Below are positions 26,363 to 38,866 of a stretch of 64,000 nucleotides of DNA, in pieces (positions within the stretch are counted from its first letter, which is position 1; every line of letters starts with the position of its first letter). The DNA comes from Brachypodius melanocephalos (lineage: Eukaryota; Chordata; Aves; Passeriformes; Pycnonotidae): assembly GCA_013398615.1 (NCBI GenBank), contig VZSR01000520.1:21875265-21939264 (forward strand). The letters run 5' to 3'. The position numbers were made by a program, and so were the translations under genes. The notes under the pieces were generated by a model, which searched no databases, had not been told where the DNA came from, and was given only the letters and a program-made list of their open reading frames with translations.

Positions 26363-26610
26363 GGTCATCTGCTCCAACCTCCCTGCTCAAGCAGGGACAT
26401 CCCAGAGCACATGGCACAAGATCCAGACAGTTTTTTCAATATCTCCAGTGAGGGAGAGTCCACAACCTCTCTGGACAATCTGTTCCAGAGCTCAGTCACT
26501 CTCACAGGAAAGAAGTTCTTCCTCACATCGAGGTGGAACTTCCTGTGCATCAGTTTCTGCCCATTGCCTCTTGTCCAATTGTTTGGCAACACCAAGAAAA
26601 GCCTTTATAT
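26363..26610 (-). mobile_element. CR1 LINE fragment, right part split by an LTR
   Basis: It continues the CR1 homology directly after the LTR (GGTCATCTGCTCCAACCTCC), followed by the AATATCTCCAGTGAGGGAGA, TCTGTTCCAGAGCTCAGTCA and AAGAAGTTCTTCCTCACATC segments in CR1 reverse-complement order. Confidence 0.85.
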
Positions 26611-28294
26611 AATAATACTAAACAGTACTATGGGACTTGAAATGCTAAGGGAAAAATAAATTATAAATTAAACCATTGCACTTTTCTTGTTTAAAAATGT
26701 GTTTTCTAGTAGAAATTAAAGAGTTAGGAAAGTAATACAATTTATCAGTGCTGTGATTGGGATAAAAAATTCTAAGCTTGTACTTCACAAAATCAGATGT
26801 TATTGCTTAGATATGATATCTTTATAACAATAGCATATGATGACTGGATAAAAGTGTTAGTAGATAAAATAATCTTAATTTTCTCCAAGAAGGTGTAGCA
26901 ATTGCTTTGGCATGACTAAAATATAATGATAAGGAGGTTTTAATGGGTGCTTGGGCAATCAGGAATTCTTGATGGCAGCCCTGTGAAAGAAGAAATTAAA
27001 TTTAAGGACTGCTGGTACAAAGTCATCAAACCAAGTTGCACTTCCTGATCTTTTGCAGCTGATATCACTATTATCCTTCCTGCATCTTACAAGAATTTCA
27101 TCAGGTCTACTGTAGACTAAGATACTATTCACTGATGTGAACAACCATCTCCTTATGTGGAAAAGCACACCTCATGTGCCACACAAAGATAAAATAATTT
27201 TAACACCTTAAATAAAGAACTGCTTAAAAAACTGCCACCAAATGAAAATGAGTGAGAATATAAACTGTATACCAGAGAAAAAAAAGACAAAGACAACAAA
27301 AATACAGTTTCCATCCTCTAATAGGTACTACGTCCTAAAGTTTCAGTTGTGTTTAAAAGACATATTCATGGCAACAGCTAAACAAAGTTTAATTGCTGTA
27401 TGGGCCATTTACTTAGAATTTGAACTTGTTGATCCCTTCCAAGTCAGAATATTCTCTGATTCTGTGATTCTTGCCACACAAGGTTAACAAATAAGAGTGG
27501 GAAAGGGCAGTCTGTTGAATGTCATGTGACTTTATGGCTTAGGTAGCAGGTGCTAGAGTGCACCTTGGAATAATCTCCCTTGTTCTCCCATTGTTTGGAA
27601 ACAAATACAGAGGCCAGAATAGGGAACTGAGCAATAGATTTCCTCTGATGTTCAATGTCATGTCTATTGTCCAGTAAGGCTAGCAAGGAAACAGCAAGAC
27701 ATAAGTTTTATAGAGTCTCTACAGCCTCTAATATTAAATGGGGTCAAGACTTGATCTGAAGAACTTGAACTGAATGCATTTCAAAGAGATTATTGATATG
27801 CTTTTCTGTTATAAGAATTTATATGGCCGTGTGCAGAATTATAAAAATATGAAACATCTCACTTCATGCTCTAAAACAATTGCTGTTTAAGATTATGAGA
27901 GGAACCGTCTGTGGAAATCACCATATGATACACTAGCTGTACCTTCCTGAAGGAACTGGTTCTTCATTATTAGCAGATGAATAATAGCTTTTGGTGGACT
28001 GCTATTCTCTTCTACTGTTTCAATTTCTGCATGTCATTAAGGGCCAGGAGAGACCATCTACATTTCAACAAATAAAAAAAAGGGAAGAGGTTCCCAAAAA
28101 AAAGGTGTTTCTGCATTGCCACAGAATTCTTCTGTCACATATAGGTCTCTTTCTTTGATATTTTTTAAATAAACTTTTTTGTAGTTTACTAATAGATGTG
28201 CAGAAGTAATCATATCACAACAAGGGAAATATTGTAAAAAGATACTCAAAAGCCTTATCATTAAAAACCAATGAACAACGTCTTGTGTGAAATA
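26611..28294. other. intergenic sequence
   Basis: AT-rich, with no recognised gene, RNA or transposon. Confidence 0.6.
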
Positions 28295-28690
28295 ATTATA
28301 GAATCATAGAATGGCCTAGGTTGGAAGGATCCTTAAAAGGTCATGTGGTTCTAATCCCCTGCTGTGGACAGGGACATCTTCCACTAGATTGGGTTTTTCA
28401 GAGCCCCATCCAGCCTGTCCTCACACACTTATAAGGGTGGGACATCCACAGCTTCTCTGAGAAGACTTTTCCAGTGCCTCACCACTCTCACAGCAAATAT
28501 TTTTTTCTTTTTCTTGATATCTAATCTCAACCTACCCTCAGTTTAAACCATTCCTCCTTGTTCTGTCATGCTCTTGTAAAACATCCTTCTCCATTCAGGT
28601 ACTGGAAGGCCACAATTACCTCACCCCAAAGCCTTTTCTTTTCCTGGATGAACAAACACAATTCTCTCAGCCTTTCCTTACAGGTGAATA
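28295..28690 (-). mobile_element. CR1 LINE 3' fragment, minus orientation
   Basis: It begins with TAGAATCATAGAATGGCCTA, the reverse complement of the CR1 3' end. The GGACAGGGACATCTTCCACT, TTCCAGTGCCTCACCACTCT and CAATTCTCTCAGCCTTTCCT segments follow. It is the longest CR1 copy in the window with its true 3' end, and moderately diverged. Confidence 0.9.
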
Positions 28691-31600
28691 ATCTTATCAT
28701 CCTAGAATATATCTGCTTATCTTCTTATTGCATATGTCTGTGTTTGTTCCTAATGGTGCTTGTTGATTATCCATTTGATTTACATATTTTCATATGCTTT
28801 ATACTTGCCAAAAATAATTACGTGCCTGACATCACAGCTTATCAAATTTTGCACAATATTTTGTCAAGCTAAGACAAAAAACCTCATAGATATATCCTGA
28901 GTAAAAAAGCTAGAAAGCACTAAGCTTTCTGGAGACAAGATAATCAATTAGACTTGATATGACTAGTGACCTGTCTCCATGATTAGAAAGGAAAGTAAAA
29001 CTCCACAGTGCTCTGCAAAGCAAGCTGGGCAAAAATTTTTGCAACATGAGATGAAGAAAACAACGATTTTCAGTTCTTTTGAACACTAGCATAACTGTGG
29101 TCCTTTCTCTAAATATCACCAATCCTATCCTCCAGAGGAGAGAGAAAAATCAAAGATCTTTAAATACAACACGTTAATGCAATATATATTAAGTGAAACA
29201 AAACCTCTTGACTTTACAGCCTAAATGAGGAGATATTATTATACATAGTGTGCTGCTCTGAGGTGCAGAGATAAGATCATGGAGATGAATAAAGGCTGCT
29301 ACAACTTTAAAATTCTCTACTTTTCCTTATAAGCCCAAAAGCATAATGGGAACTGAGTCTTATCCTCCAAGACCAGAAAGGACATCATAATTATTCAGTG
29401 TAGCCATCTATATTCTCCACTAGTAGAATGTCTTCCACAAGTAGGAAATTGCGTCTAATTCTGCTTTAAGGAAACCATAACCATTCCAAACCTTCCTATA
29501 ATTCCATGAACTATTTATAGGAGAATTATCCTAATTCCAATTCCCAGTAATTACTTTGTGTTCTGTTTCTGACTTCATGATCAAAAAGCTCAGTTCTGTC
29601 AGATATAAGTCCCACATTTTAAATACTTATTTATCAACCCATCTCTTAAATTTCCATTCAATACACCAGATAAATTTAATTACATACACCTCACACTGTA
29701 ATGCAAGATTCACAGCTCTGTGATCTTGTTTTTGCGGCTGCTGGGTTTTGGTTTGGTTTGTTAGGGTTTTTGAGGGGGTTATTTGGGTTTTTTTGAGGGG
29801 GTGGGAGGAAAGGAAGGCTGGGGATTCTTGGGGTCTTGGGGTTTTTTTTGCATATATTCCCCAGCATTTGTCATCTTCATTTCTCTTTATTACCCATTCA
29901 AAGATTTTATTAGATCTCTTTTCACAGGACCACAGAAAGCTCAGACTGAGGATGTGATCTATGGTAATCCTCAAAATCTAGTTCTAGTTATTTTAAGACA
30001 GCTTTGATATTCTGTAGATGCAAACTGCTTTCATGAATTCACGACATATTCCATGGACATATTGGAGAGTTGGACATATTAAATCAATTTTTTAACAATT
30101 TAAATCCCTTGATTTGGATTACCATAATTGTAACCATCCATTGCATTTTATTAGCCTGCTAATCTAATAATTTAGTAATTAAATTATAATATATATAATA
30201 ATTTTCAAATTGTGTACAATATACACTGATAAAGCTAGCTTCTTTTTAGGAATTTTCATAATATTTACCCCTGAATTCCCTATTTCCTTGTGGAAATAAG
30301 AATTATGATGTTACAAATCTACGTTTTCTCTTTTTTTTTTTAAGTTACTTTTGCATAAAATTTATGGGTTTTTTTTCTTTGTTCATGCCCTTCAAGGATC
30401 TAGAAACCAGGGCTACAAAACATAGGTAGAGAAAGGTTAGCACTGGAACAGAGAAAGGTATCCAAAAATCCTGGATGTCAATATCCAAACAGTTTCTAAT
30501 CCTACTATATCACACTTATCAATTTCATAGCGTGCAAGTATTTGATTAAAAATTTTTACTTCATGTTGTAAGTTAATTAAATCTAGGTGTACATACATGT
30601 TTTGTTTACCATCCCATACTCTATTCAAAGCCAAAACCAAACCGAAAGATAAGTCACAAAACAAAAAAAGTTTAAAAAAGGACAATCCGAGTAATAGTAA
30701 TCATATTTATAAACTCTCATTCATTACCAACAAAGTTATGAATTAACAAATCCATTATATACCTGAAATTATAGGTAGGACAGTTAATTTCTTGGTTTAG
30801 GTTACATCTTTTTCTGGATAATAGAACAATTTTTGCAAATGTCTCTTTCACAGTTTTCCAAGATAAGTTAAAAATTGGCAAAGATTCATTAGTTCCTTTG
30901 AGACTTCTGAGCATAAATTACTTAGATAGTTAATTTGAAACATTCTCATATGGGAGTAGATGTTGTCTTATCAGTGCTTTATTTCAGATAGAAAATGTGG
31001 TGTTTCCACCAACATTTGAGTGGTTTGGCCCTAAACCAGCCATTATCTCAGCTTCTCTTACTCTAAATGAACTTATAACCTTTCTTTCTGAGAAAGATAC
31101 AACACAGTGCTCAACCCTCCTTTTTCCTAGTAGATAATTCTGTAATCTTAGAGCTCAGATGAAGTAAAAACATTCAGAAGTTGCATACTTCTCAAACACA
31201 GCTTTCTCTAGGAGTTCCTCTCTCTCTCTCGCTCTGTCTTCTACAGGACTTTCCTTCCCACCTGAGCTTGGCAACAGTGAGCATCCACTTCTAAAAGAAA
31301 ACCTAATCTTATTTTATGTTTATCTAGTTTTGTCTCATATAATGCAGAAATATACACAGAAAAATCTGTATTCTCAATGGTTCTCTGTCTTGCTGATTGC
31401 TACTTATAAGCTGTGACTTGATTAGACAAAAGACTATGTTGATATGTTTTGGTTGGGCTACTTCAGAATGAGTGGCAGAAAAAAGGGACTCAGAGAACCT
31501 ACTTTCTTCATTGGAAATTGCTGTCTGGGGAGTAAAAAAATGGAAGTAATATTAATATTTTAGAGCAGTACTTTGGCAGGAAGACACTTTAAGTATGTGA

Positions 31601-32460
31601 TATTTCAAAATCTGGAAAACAATCCTTGATGATATTACATATTTTAGAGACTCCCTGTGCTGAGCGTGTTTACTTGATACTTTTATATGTGTTTGGATGT
31701 TTTTGTTGGCATCTGTAAATTCCAGAATTATTTCTGCTATCAACAGAATAACAATAGGAATGCCTTAATCTACTATATTTTTTTCTTTTTTTTTTCTTCC
31801 CACTAAAATACCAAAATATCACACCAATTTGGGGGAGACAAATTAACCGATTTTTCTAAAAAGTTCCGAGTTTCATAATGGCTTCTCTGGCTATAATCAA
31901 TGATCCTTCAAGAATTAACCAACTATACAGGAGTTTGTAAGTAAAAGGTAAGAAGTCTGGTGACTAAATCTGGGAAGAGGAGAAATGTGATCATCTGGGG
32001 TAAAAAACACAAGACTGGAGACGGAGTAATGGAGTAAGAATGCTGTGGGGCTGGAAAGTGAAAGAGGAGAGATGGAATGGCTTAGCAAAATGATTGTTGT
32101 CAGCTGACCTATAAAATTCTGAAATCAGAACAAACTGAATAAACTGAACAAAGAGAAGGTGTGGGACAGATTGTGCAGACAAAAAAAAAGGGCATTATAA
32201 GACAAACTGGGATGAGGAAACTTTGGAAGGCTTGCTAAAGAAACAATTAAAGAGACAGGATTATGAAGACCAGAGCAAGGACAAAAGAAACTGATTTTGG
32301 ATGGAGAAATTAAATAAACATAGATATAACAACCTAATACTTATTGGTACATTTTGCTCTAAACCTAAAAAAGCTGTTTTCTTTTGGGTCTCCATTTTTG
32401 TAGTTTCTTGTTAAGGAAAACAGATATAAATTACTTTAAAAATAATACATTGAAAGGATA
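28691..32460. other. intergenic sequence
   Basis: No gene was recognised. It contains a G-rich/T-rich block at 29738..29850 and a TCTC microsatellite near 31216..31232. Confidence 0.6.
29738..29850 (+). repeat. G/T-rich low-complexity block with G-quadruplex potential
   Basis: Plus-strand G runs are separated by T-rich loops, including TTAGGG, GAGGGGG, GGGTTTTTTTGAGGGGGTGG and GGGGTCTTGGGG. Five runs of three or more G lie in one short segment (about 29763..29808). Confidence 0.7.
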
Positions 32461-32588
32461 GGTTAGATAAGACTTTGAACAACTTGACGTAGTGACAGAT
32501 GTTCCTGCCCATGATGGGGGGGTGGGACTAGATGATATTTAGAGTCCCTTCCAACCCTTAAGATCCTATGATTCTATGATTCTGTGAG
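32461..32588 (+). mobile_element. CR1 LINE 3' tail, plus orientation
   Basis: The segments TTCCTGCCCATGATGGGGG, GGGACTAGATGATATTTAGA and GTCCCTTCCAACCC are followed by terminal ATTCTATG/ATTCTGTG repeats, the CR1 3' end. Confidence 0.9.
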
Positions 32589-35462
32589 ATTATAACAGCA
32601 AGCTAGAACACTCAGATCTTATCTATATGAAAAATATATCTATATTTGTTCACTATCAAACATAGAGAATCTACATTCCCCACTCCCCCAAACCAAAATA
32701 CTGTGATACCAACTTTGACTAGATAATGCTCTTCTGCTCTTTCCACAGAAAGAAACTCAGCCAGATGATCAAGGTATTGCATATATGGATGAAATTAAAC
32801 CTATTTAAATTTTAAGTACATAAAACAACAGATGATTGAATATCTTCAGGCCTACAAAAAACCCCCTAAAAACATAAAATATGTACTGATATACTTAGGG
32901 CTTCAACAGTCTCAAACTTACACATGTTTTCTAATTATTTAGACCTAAATTAAATACTAAATTTAAAAAAGTAAAATTAATATATCAGAAAACTGTAATT
33001 TAGACTTAGACTTTTGAAAAATCCAAATGAGAGCAATTTCTGCTAACTTTTTTCAGACTTCTTATTTAAGCGCAATATTTTCCACTCTGAATACACTCTT
33101 TTTAAGTAAGATCATTCAAAGTTATTTCAAAGTTTCCTAATTCCATACTGACTTACTGTGATTGTTGCTGATGCATTAAGTTCGTTTCATTGACTATATT
33201 ATGACAAAACTTAAAAAGATATTGACACCAGTCAAAGCTTGTTCCAAACATCTTAATATGATTTTTGTAAAAAAATAAACTTGTTGACACAATGGGTTCC
33301 CCTTTCTACAATGGAATGAAATAATGCATCATTGCTCTGAGGTTAGTATTTTAAATTTTTTAAATTAATGTTTTAAATACTAATAATATTTAGGATGCAC
33401 TAAGTGCAAGCTTAATATTCCTTTTTATTACTCTATTCTTTTCCAAAGTGGGCAATTTTAAGTTATTCTAATTTTAAAAATAGCACAGCACTAGAAGAAA
33501 TTAAAAAGCAAAAGGCACGATACTTCATGTGTAGAAGTAGAAAAGCAGTGAACAAATAATGATAGACACACAAGACACTGGCCCAGATACAGAGGAAGAA
33601 CTACTTAATGCAAGAGGTAAGGTTTAATTAGGCTGTAACTTTTAACAATGGGAGTCGGCTGGGACGTGTCCTGCAGGAACTCAGACCACAGGGGTAATCA
33701 TTACTTAAGCCTCCATTTACTGGACAGCTGCTGCCAGTATTCACCACTTCACAGTTAGTTGAGACAATTTCTAGGACCTCACATACAAGAAAGCTGTAAC
33801 CCTGTTTTCTCTTCTTTAGATATGGCCTTTCTTTTCATCTGCTTTAACTCTATTCAATGTGCTAAGATGTGACAATGCGTGCAGTGCTCTAACCCACTCC
33901 AGCAAGCTGTGGCTATTGGGATGGCAAAAACAAACCTACCATTTGCATTCTGGAACCATGGGAAATACTCTATTCCACTTCCAAAGAAAGTGAAGGTGCA
34001 GTGTCCATATAATTGTAAATTTTAATTAACATAGTAATTATTATTAACAGCAATTGTAATAATACTTTTATAGTAGCCACATCAGAAAGAAAGGGATCAG
34101 TCTGGTGGTGAAGATTTTTGCTGCCTTTTCCTCACACTGAAGAGATTAAAAATTGAACACTAAAGAACAGAAAATAAAGGTGTTATATTTGGGCACTTAC
34201 TCCTTGACAGTTTTGCTAAATATTCTATTCTTATTATTTGAGTGGGCAGATTAATGGCTGCACAGGGCCTACATAAATCCCTATACTGATATTCAAAGTC
34301 TTTTTCGTAGGCTCTCTCTCTCTGCTGGTACAATAGCCTTGAAACTTGCTTGAAACACACCATATATAGTAAACAATGAATAAGAGGAGAAATTCTGTTA
34401 AGTTCCAAAGAATAATGGAAATCAAAATTTTCCTATTATTTCTCATTAAAATGTATTAATCTATGGTGTATCTTATATAAATGTTGACAAATTGTTTTAA
34501 GAAGTTTGTTAGTAGAGGCCTAAGATATAGCTTACCAATTTTGTGTATACCCTTAGCTAAGAAATTAGACTGCAGAATATTAAAAATAAATAAATAAATC
34601 TTTAATCTCTACTGTTTTAAAACTACAATGAACTAAGATGGAAAAAAGCAAAATAGTAATCGGTGAAAAAGATCTACAAATTTCTTGTCTCTTAGGTCAG
34701 AGCATAAACACAGTAGCAGATTTGCCTACTCCTTTCCTGAAAGTAAGATCAAATTATAAGTATTTATAAAAAAGCGCAAAGTTTGCTATTTGGAAATCTT
34801 CAATGGGTAAATCTCATAGTATTTTTGTTTTCCCTTTGTCAACACAGAGAATGGCTCCTTTTCTCCCTCCTGGGAGGAATGTTTCTCTGCTTTTCTATTA
34901 AAATTACTAAAACTTGAAACAGTGAATGTCTGAAGGAGGAAAAAAATGGAATCTAAGAAAAGTAAAAAGTTTGAAGGCAACTGGAAATTGACAAATAAGT
35001 GTCAGAGCAGAAAACTATGGCAGTTTGCCAACCAGCTGCAAAAATTAATTCAGCTTTAGATAAAGAGATTTTAAAGGGGAAAAGGACAAGAAAACTTCTG
35101 AAAAAGGAAGAATAAAGGAGCAAAGAATAAATCCTTAGAGCTGTGTTAAAGAAGAAACATAGGCAGTGCTTTGTTGTTTTAACTGCAGAACTGCAAGAGG
35201 GGCTTTTCATTGAGGTTTTGAATAGCACCAAAGAAACAGGCAGAATAAAGTGGAAGCACTGAAGTTTTCCTTAATGCAGTAGCTTATAGACAGCCATCCA
35301 AAAGGGATTTAAAATAAGCTTTTCTAGCCAAATAGAAATTATATAACATCAGTTAGAGTTTTCTTCACTGGTCTATATATGGACATAAAAACCACAGTGC
35401 TACATACAGTCCTGTGTACAAATCCATAGTGAGAAGCGACTGTGATTGTTAGACAAAGAAAA
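32589..35462. other. intergenic sequence
   Basis: No gene or transposon was recognised. A somewhat GC-richer, repeat-free block lies at about 33640..33790. Confidence 0.6.
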
Positions 35463-35618
35463 NNNNNNNNNNNNNNNNNNNNNNNNNNNNNNNNNNNNNN
35501 NNNNNNNNNNNNNNNNNNNNNNNNNNNNNNNNNNNNNNNNNNNNNNNNNNNNNNNNNNNNNNNNNNNNNNNNNNNNNNNNNNNNNNNNNNNNNNNNNNNN
35601 NNNNNNNNNNNNNNNNNN
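35463..35618. other. assembly gap (156 N)
   Basis: Not the round placeholder length, so the size was probably estimated. It is entered through AAAGAAAA and left through TTTTTTTTT. Translations crossing it are meaningless. Confidence 0.95.
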
Positions 35619-38600
35619 TTTTTTTTTGGTACATCATGATGTTTTTTATTTCATGGTCAGAGAGCATGTAAAAGAATGAAGTGATGAGTGCTGTCTGGTT
35701 GCAACAGCAGACCAAAATAGCAAGCTGGCATATAAAATAACATGAAGGAAGGTGGTCACAGGCTTGTCTTCTCATCTGTCACTGGGCCTTTTCATCAAGC
35801 TGTGAATAGCAAGTCAGCATGACATACAGCCGCTGGTTATTGTGGAGAGATCTAATGACTGCATCCACTGTGCCCCACTGCAGCACACTCACAAGTTCCC
35901 CTAGGAAAACATCTCCTGACCAGTCAGACTACACAGAGCGTAGAGGGCCATTCCAGGGGCCCTCAAAACACCACCTCAGAGCTCACAAGAGGATTCCCTG
36001 AGAGTGCCAGGCTCTGAGAGTGAGCTCACACATGCCCTCTACATGAACCAGATCCTTTCACCTCCATTATTCACAGCGTGACTGCTGCATGAAATTCCCA
36101 GAGCAGCATAGCATGACTCTGCAGCTTTCATCTTGCATGGGCAGGAGACACAAGCTCTTTCACATTACAGCATGCATCTTAGGTACATAAAAATTGTGGC
36201 ATTAAGAAAACAAGAGCAATTGGGTCTTGCATCAAATAAAAGGACTTGACACGTGTAACTGCTGTGAAAGTTGAAATTTCTCATTTCATACAAGCTTAGG
36301 CAAATGAGAGATTGAAGCTATGTTTTATTTTTTATGGCTACATTTTCCAGCAGTCAGCTGTTCCAGAATAACAGTAAAATTCCTAAAGATAATTGTTTTT
36401 CTTTCAGGAAGTTTCTTTGGCAGTTTTAATCTGCTTAATAATTGTTCTGCTACTCATCAGTGCTGAAGGCTACACTTTCACTGGGGTATAACAGTTGAGT
36501 ATGTTGCCTTTGTGCCTCCCATGACCTGTAAGCTTCCAAACTTTGTCACCATCCTTATTTTGTGTTGTCTTGTCCTGTTCCTAATTTTTCATTCTGTTTC
36601 TGTTAATGTTTTGCATTAGATATTTTAACATGGGTTTTCTGAATTGAAAGTGCTTTCATTAATCTTTCGGGGTTTTTTTAATAAATATTCCTTCCCTTGG
36701 GTATGCATATCTTATAATAAGTGTGTTATTTGAATATGTCCCAGCTGTGTGAGTGAGCAATACCCAATAATAAACTGCAAGAGAAGGAAAATTATCCAAA
36801 AAATGTGTCACTTTCTGTTCACATCCTTCCTAAGACATGTAATTTTTCTGCAAAGACTTTTTGATACATTAGTAAATTGGGGGGAGGAGGAAAGAAGAAA
36901 CAAATTATTTGAGAAAGCATCTGGGCTGGAAAATTAATCTCACAGGTTTCAAATGGCATTCTCCCCATCAGTGTCAGTGGGTCTATCAGAATGTCTTCCA
37001 AATTATTATCTGTCATTTGTGATGCAAAGAGAAAACTCCTTGGAGTAAAGACAGTTCGTATACAGCATTGACAGGATATAGCATTACCACAGCTTGGTAA
37101 TGGAAAGGAATTTTGTTATCATCTGCTCTAGCATTTAAATGCTGTTATTTGTAATCCGTATGGTAAAGATGCTGCTAGCAACTAAACGAGAATTTGTGAC
37201 TCATGAAAAAATAACAGGAAGGCATCTGTTATGACTTTTCATCCTGTTATTCTAGATATTTAGTAATAACTGCTGAAAGTGGCCAGGGATGTCTGTCATT
37301 CCATTGCTCCATCAGAAAAATACCTTCACTGACATTAAGAATTTTACTAATTTGAATAAGAGTTACTGGACTCAAACTGTGCTTCTACAACTAAAGACAT
37401 TAATCTGGCAGTGACCAAACTACAGCTCTAGAACCACAGGAAGAGGAACTCCTGGAGAAGTGGCTGCCCATGCATGTGTCAAGTTCAAAACATATTACAT
37501 GTGTTCCAGGACACTGGGGTGTTACTTGCAAGCCTGTTATCTCCCAAATGCGTAAAATCACTTTTATGCCATATGGATTTAAATTCCTTTTTAATATGGG
37601 TGTTCATGCATGATTCACTACTGTATTACTTCTGGAGTGTTGGTTGAGAAATAGTATGTGATATTGGTATAATAATGTAACTTTCTCTCTGATTTTGTCA
37701 GAGAAAAATGTTCCTTTTTTTTTTTTTTAGATCTGTCAGACCATAAAACTGAAATGTTAGTGTTGCCCTTAACAATATTTAATTAGTAACTGTTCGTATT
37801 CAACAACTTTCTTTATTTTTATTGGCTTGAGTTACATTGTGCTTTTTCAAAAATGTTCTATGAACTGACTTTTTGTACTTTATAACTTCATTATCTTTTG
37901 GATGACAAAGTAATGTTCATTTCTATGTTTTTAATCTCCTTCTAGCTAACTTTTTACTTTGATTTTTCTCTACAGAAGTGCATATGTTTACTCATTTATT
38001 TAGATAATTTTTAATGGAAATTTACATTTTCACAAGGACACCCTAATATTTTTAGATGAGTTGTGTTTGCTTTCCTAAAAGCTGTTTTAAAAGCCATCAC
38101 TCTCCAGTCCCCCTTAATAATAATTAAACTCTTCCTCTGGGATATAGCTACGATCCTAGAAGGTGAGCAGATTAGTGAAAAAATGAAACACAAATAATTT
38201 GCAGCCATGTCACTTAGCTTTGGTAGTCTCTGTAAACCATAGTGGAAAGTTGTCTTCTCCATGACTCAGAGAGAGAGCTCAGTTACTGCAAAGATTGGCT
38301 TCTTCTTGGAAATATAATTTTTGTATCTTAAAGTTACAGATGGAAGCTGAAGGATTGCATAAGATGAGCGTCTTGAAGAGAGTAGTTTGATAAATTTTTG
38401 TCTACCTGTGGAAGAGTTGGATAATTTTTATAGCATTTTGCACAACTTTTTTGCTCTGTCTGTATTCATGACCTGTTGTGTCTCCAAATCAGAGACAGAA
38501 ATTTCTGTTTCCTTTTTTGGACACTTGATGTTTAGCATAAGGGCCTGAATTTTCTGTACCATGGAGAAACCTTTAAAGAATCTCTTCAAAATATTCTCTT

Positions 38601-38848
38601 TCTAGCATATCTAAGCTTTGAAAATGAATGGGTGGCAAGGGCTTTAGAGCTGTCTGGTTAAAAACCAAACAAAAGGTAACAGAGGCACATGAATTATAAA
38701 AGCTCATCAGAAGTGAAGAACTGGAAAACTCCTATAAGATTTTTTTTAAAAAAATAATTACTTTGAGCATACTAAGATTACATTTATTGTCTTTCTTTAA
38801 TAATATTACAGTTGAACAACAATGCTGTTTCATTTTTTGAAAATTTTT

Positions 38849-38866
38849 AATATATATATATATATA
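38849..38866. repeat. (TA)n microsatellite
   Basis: A pure TA dinucleotide run. Confidence 0.9.
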
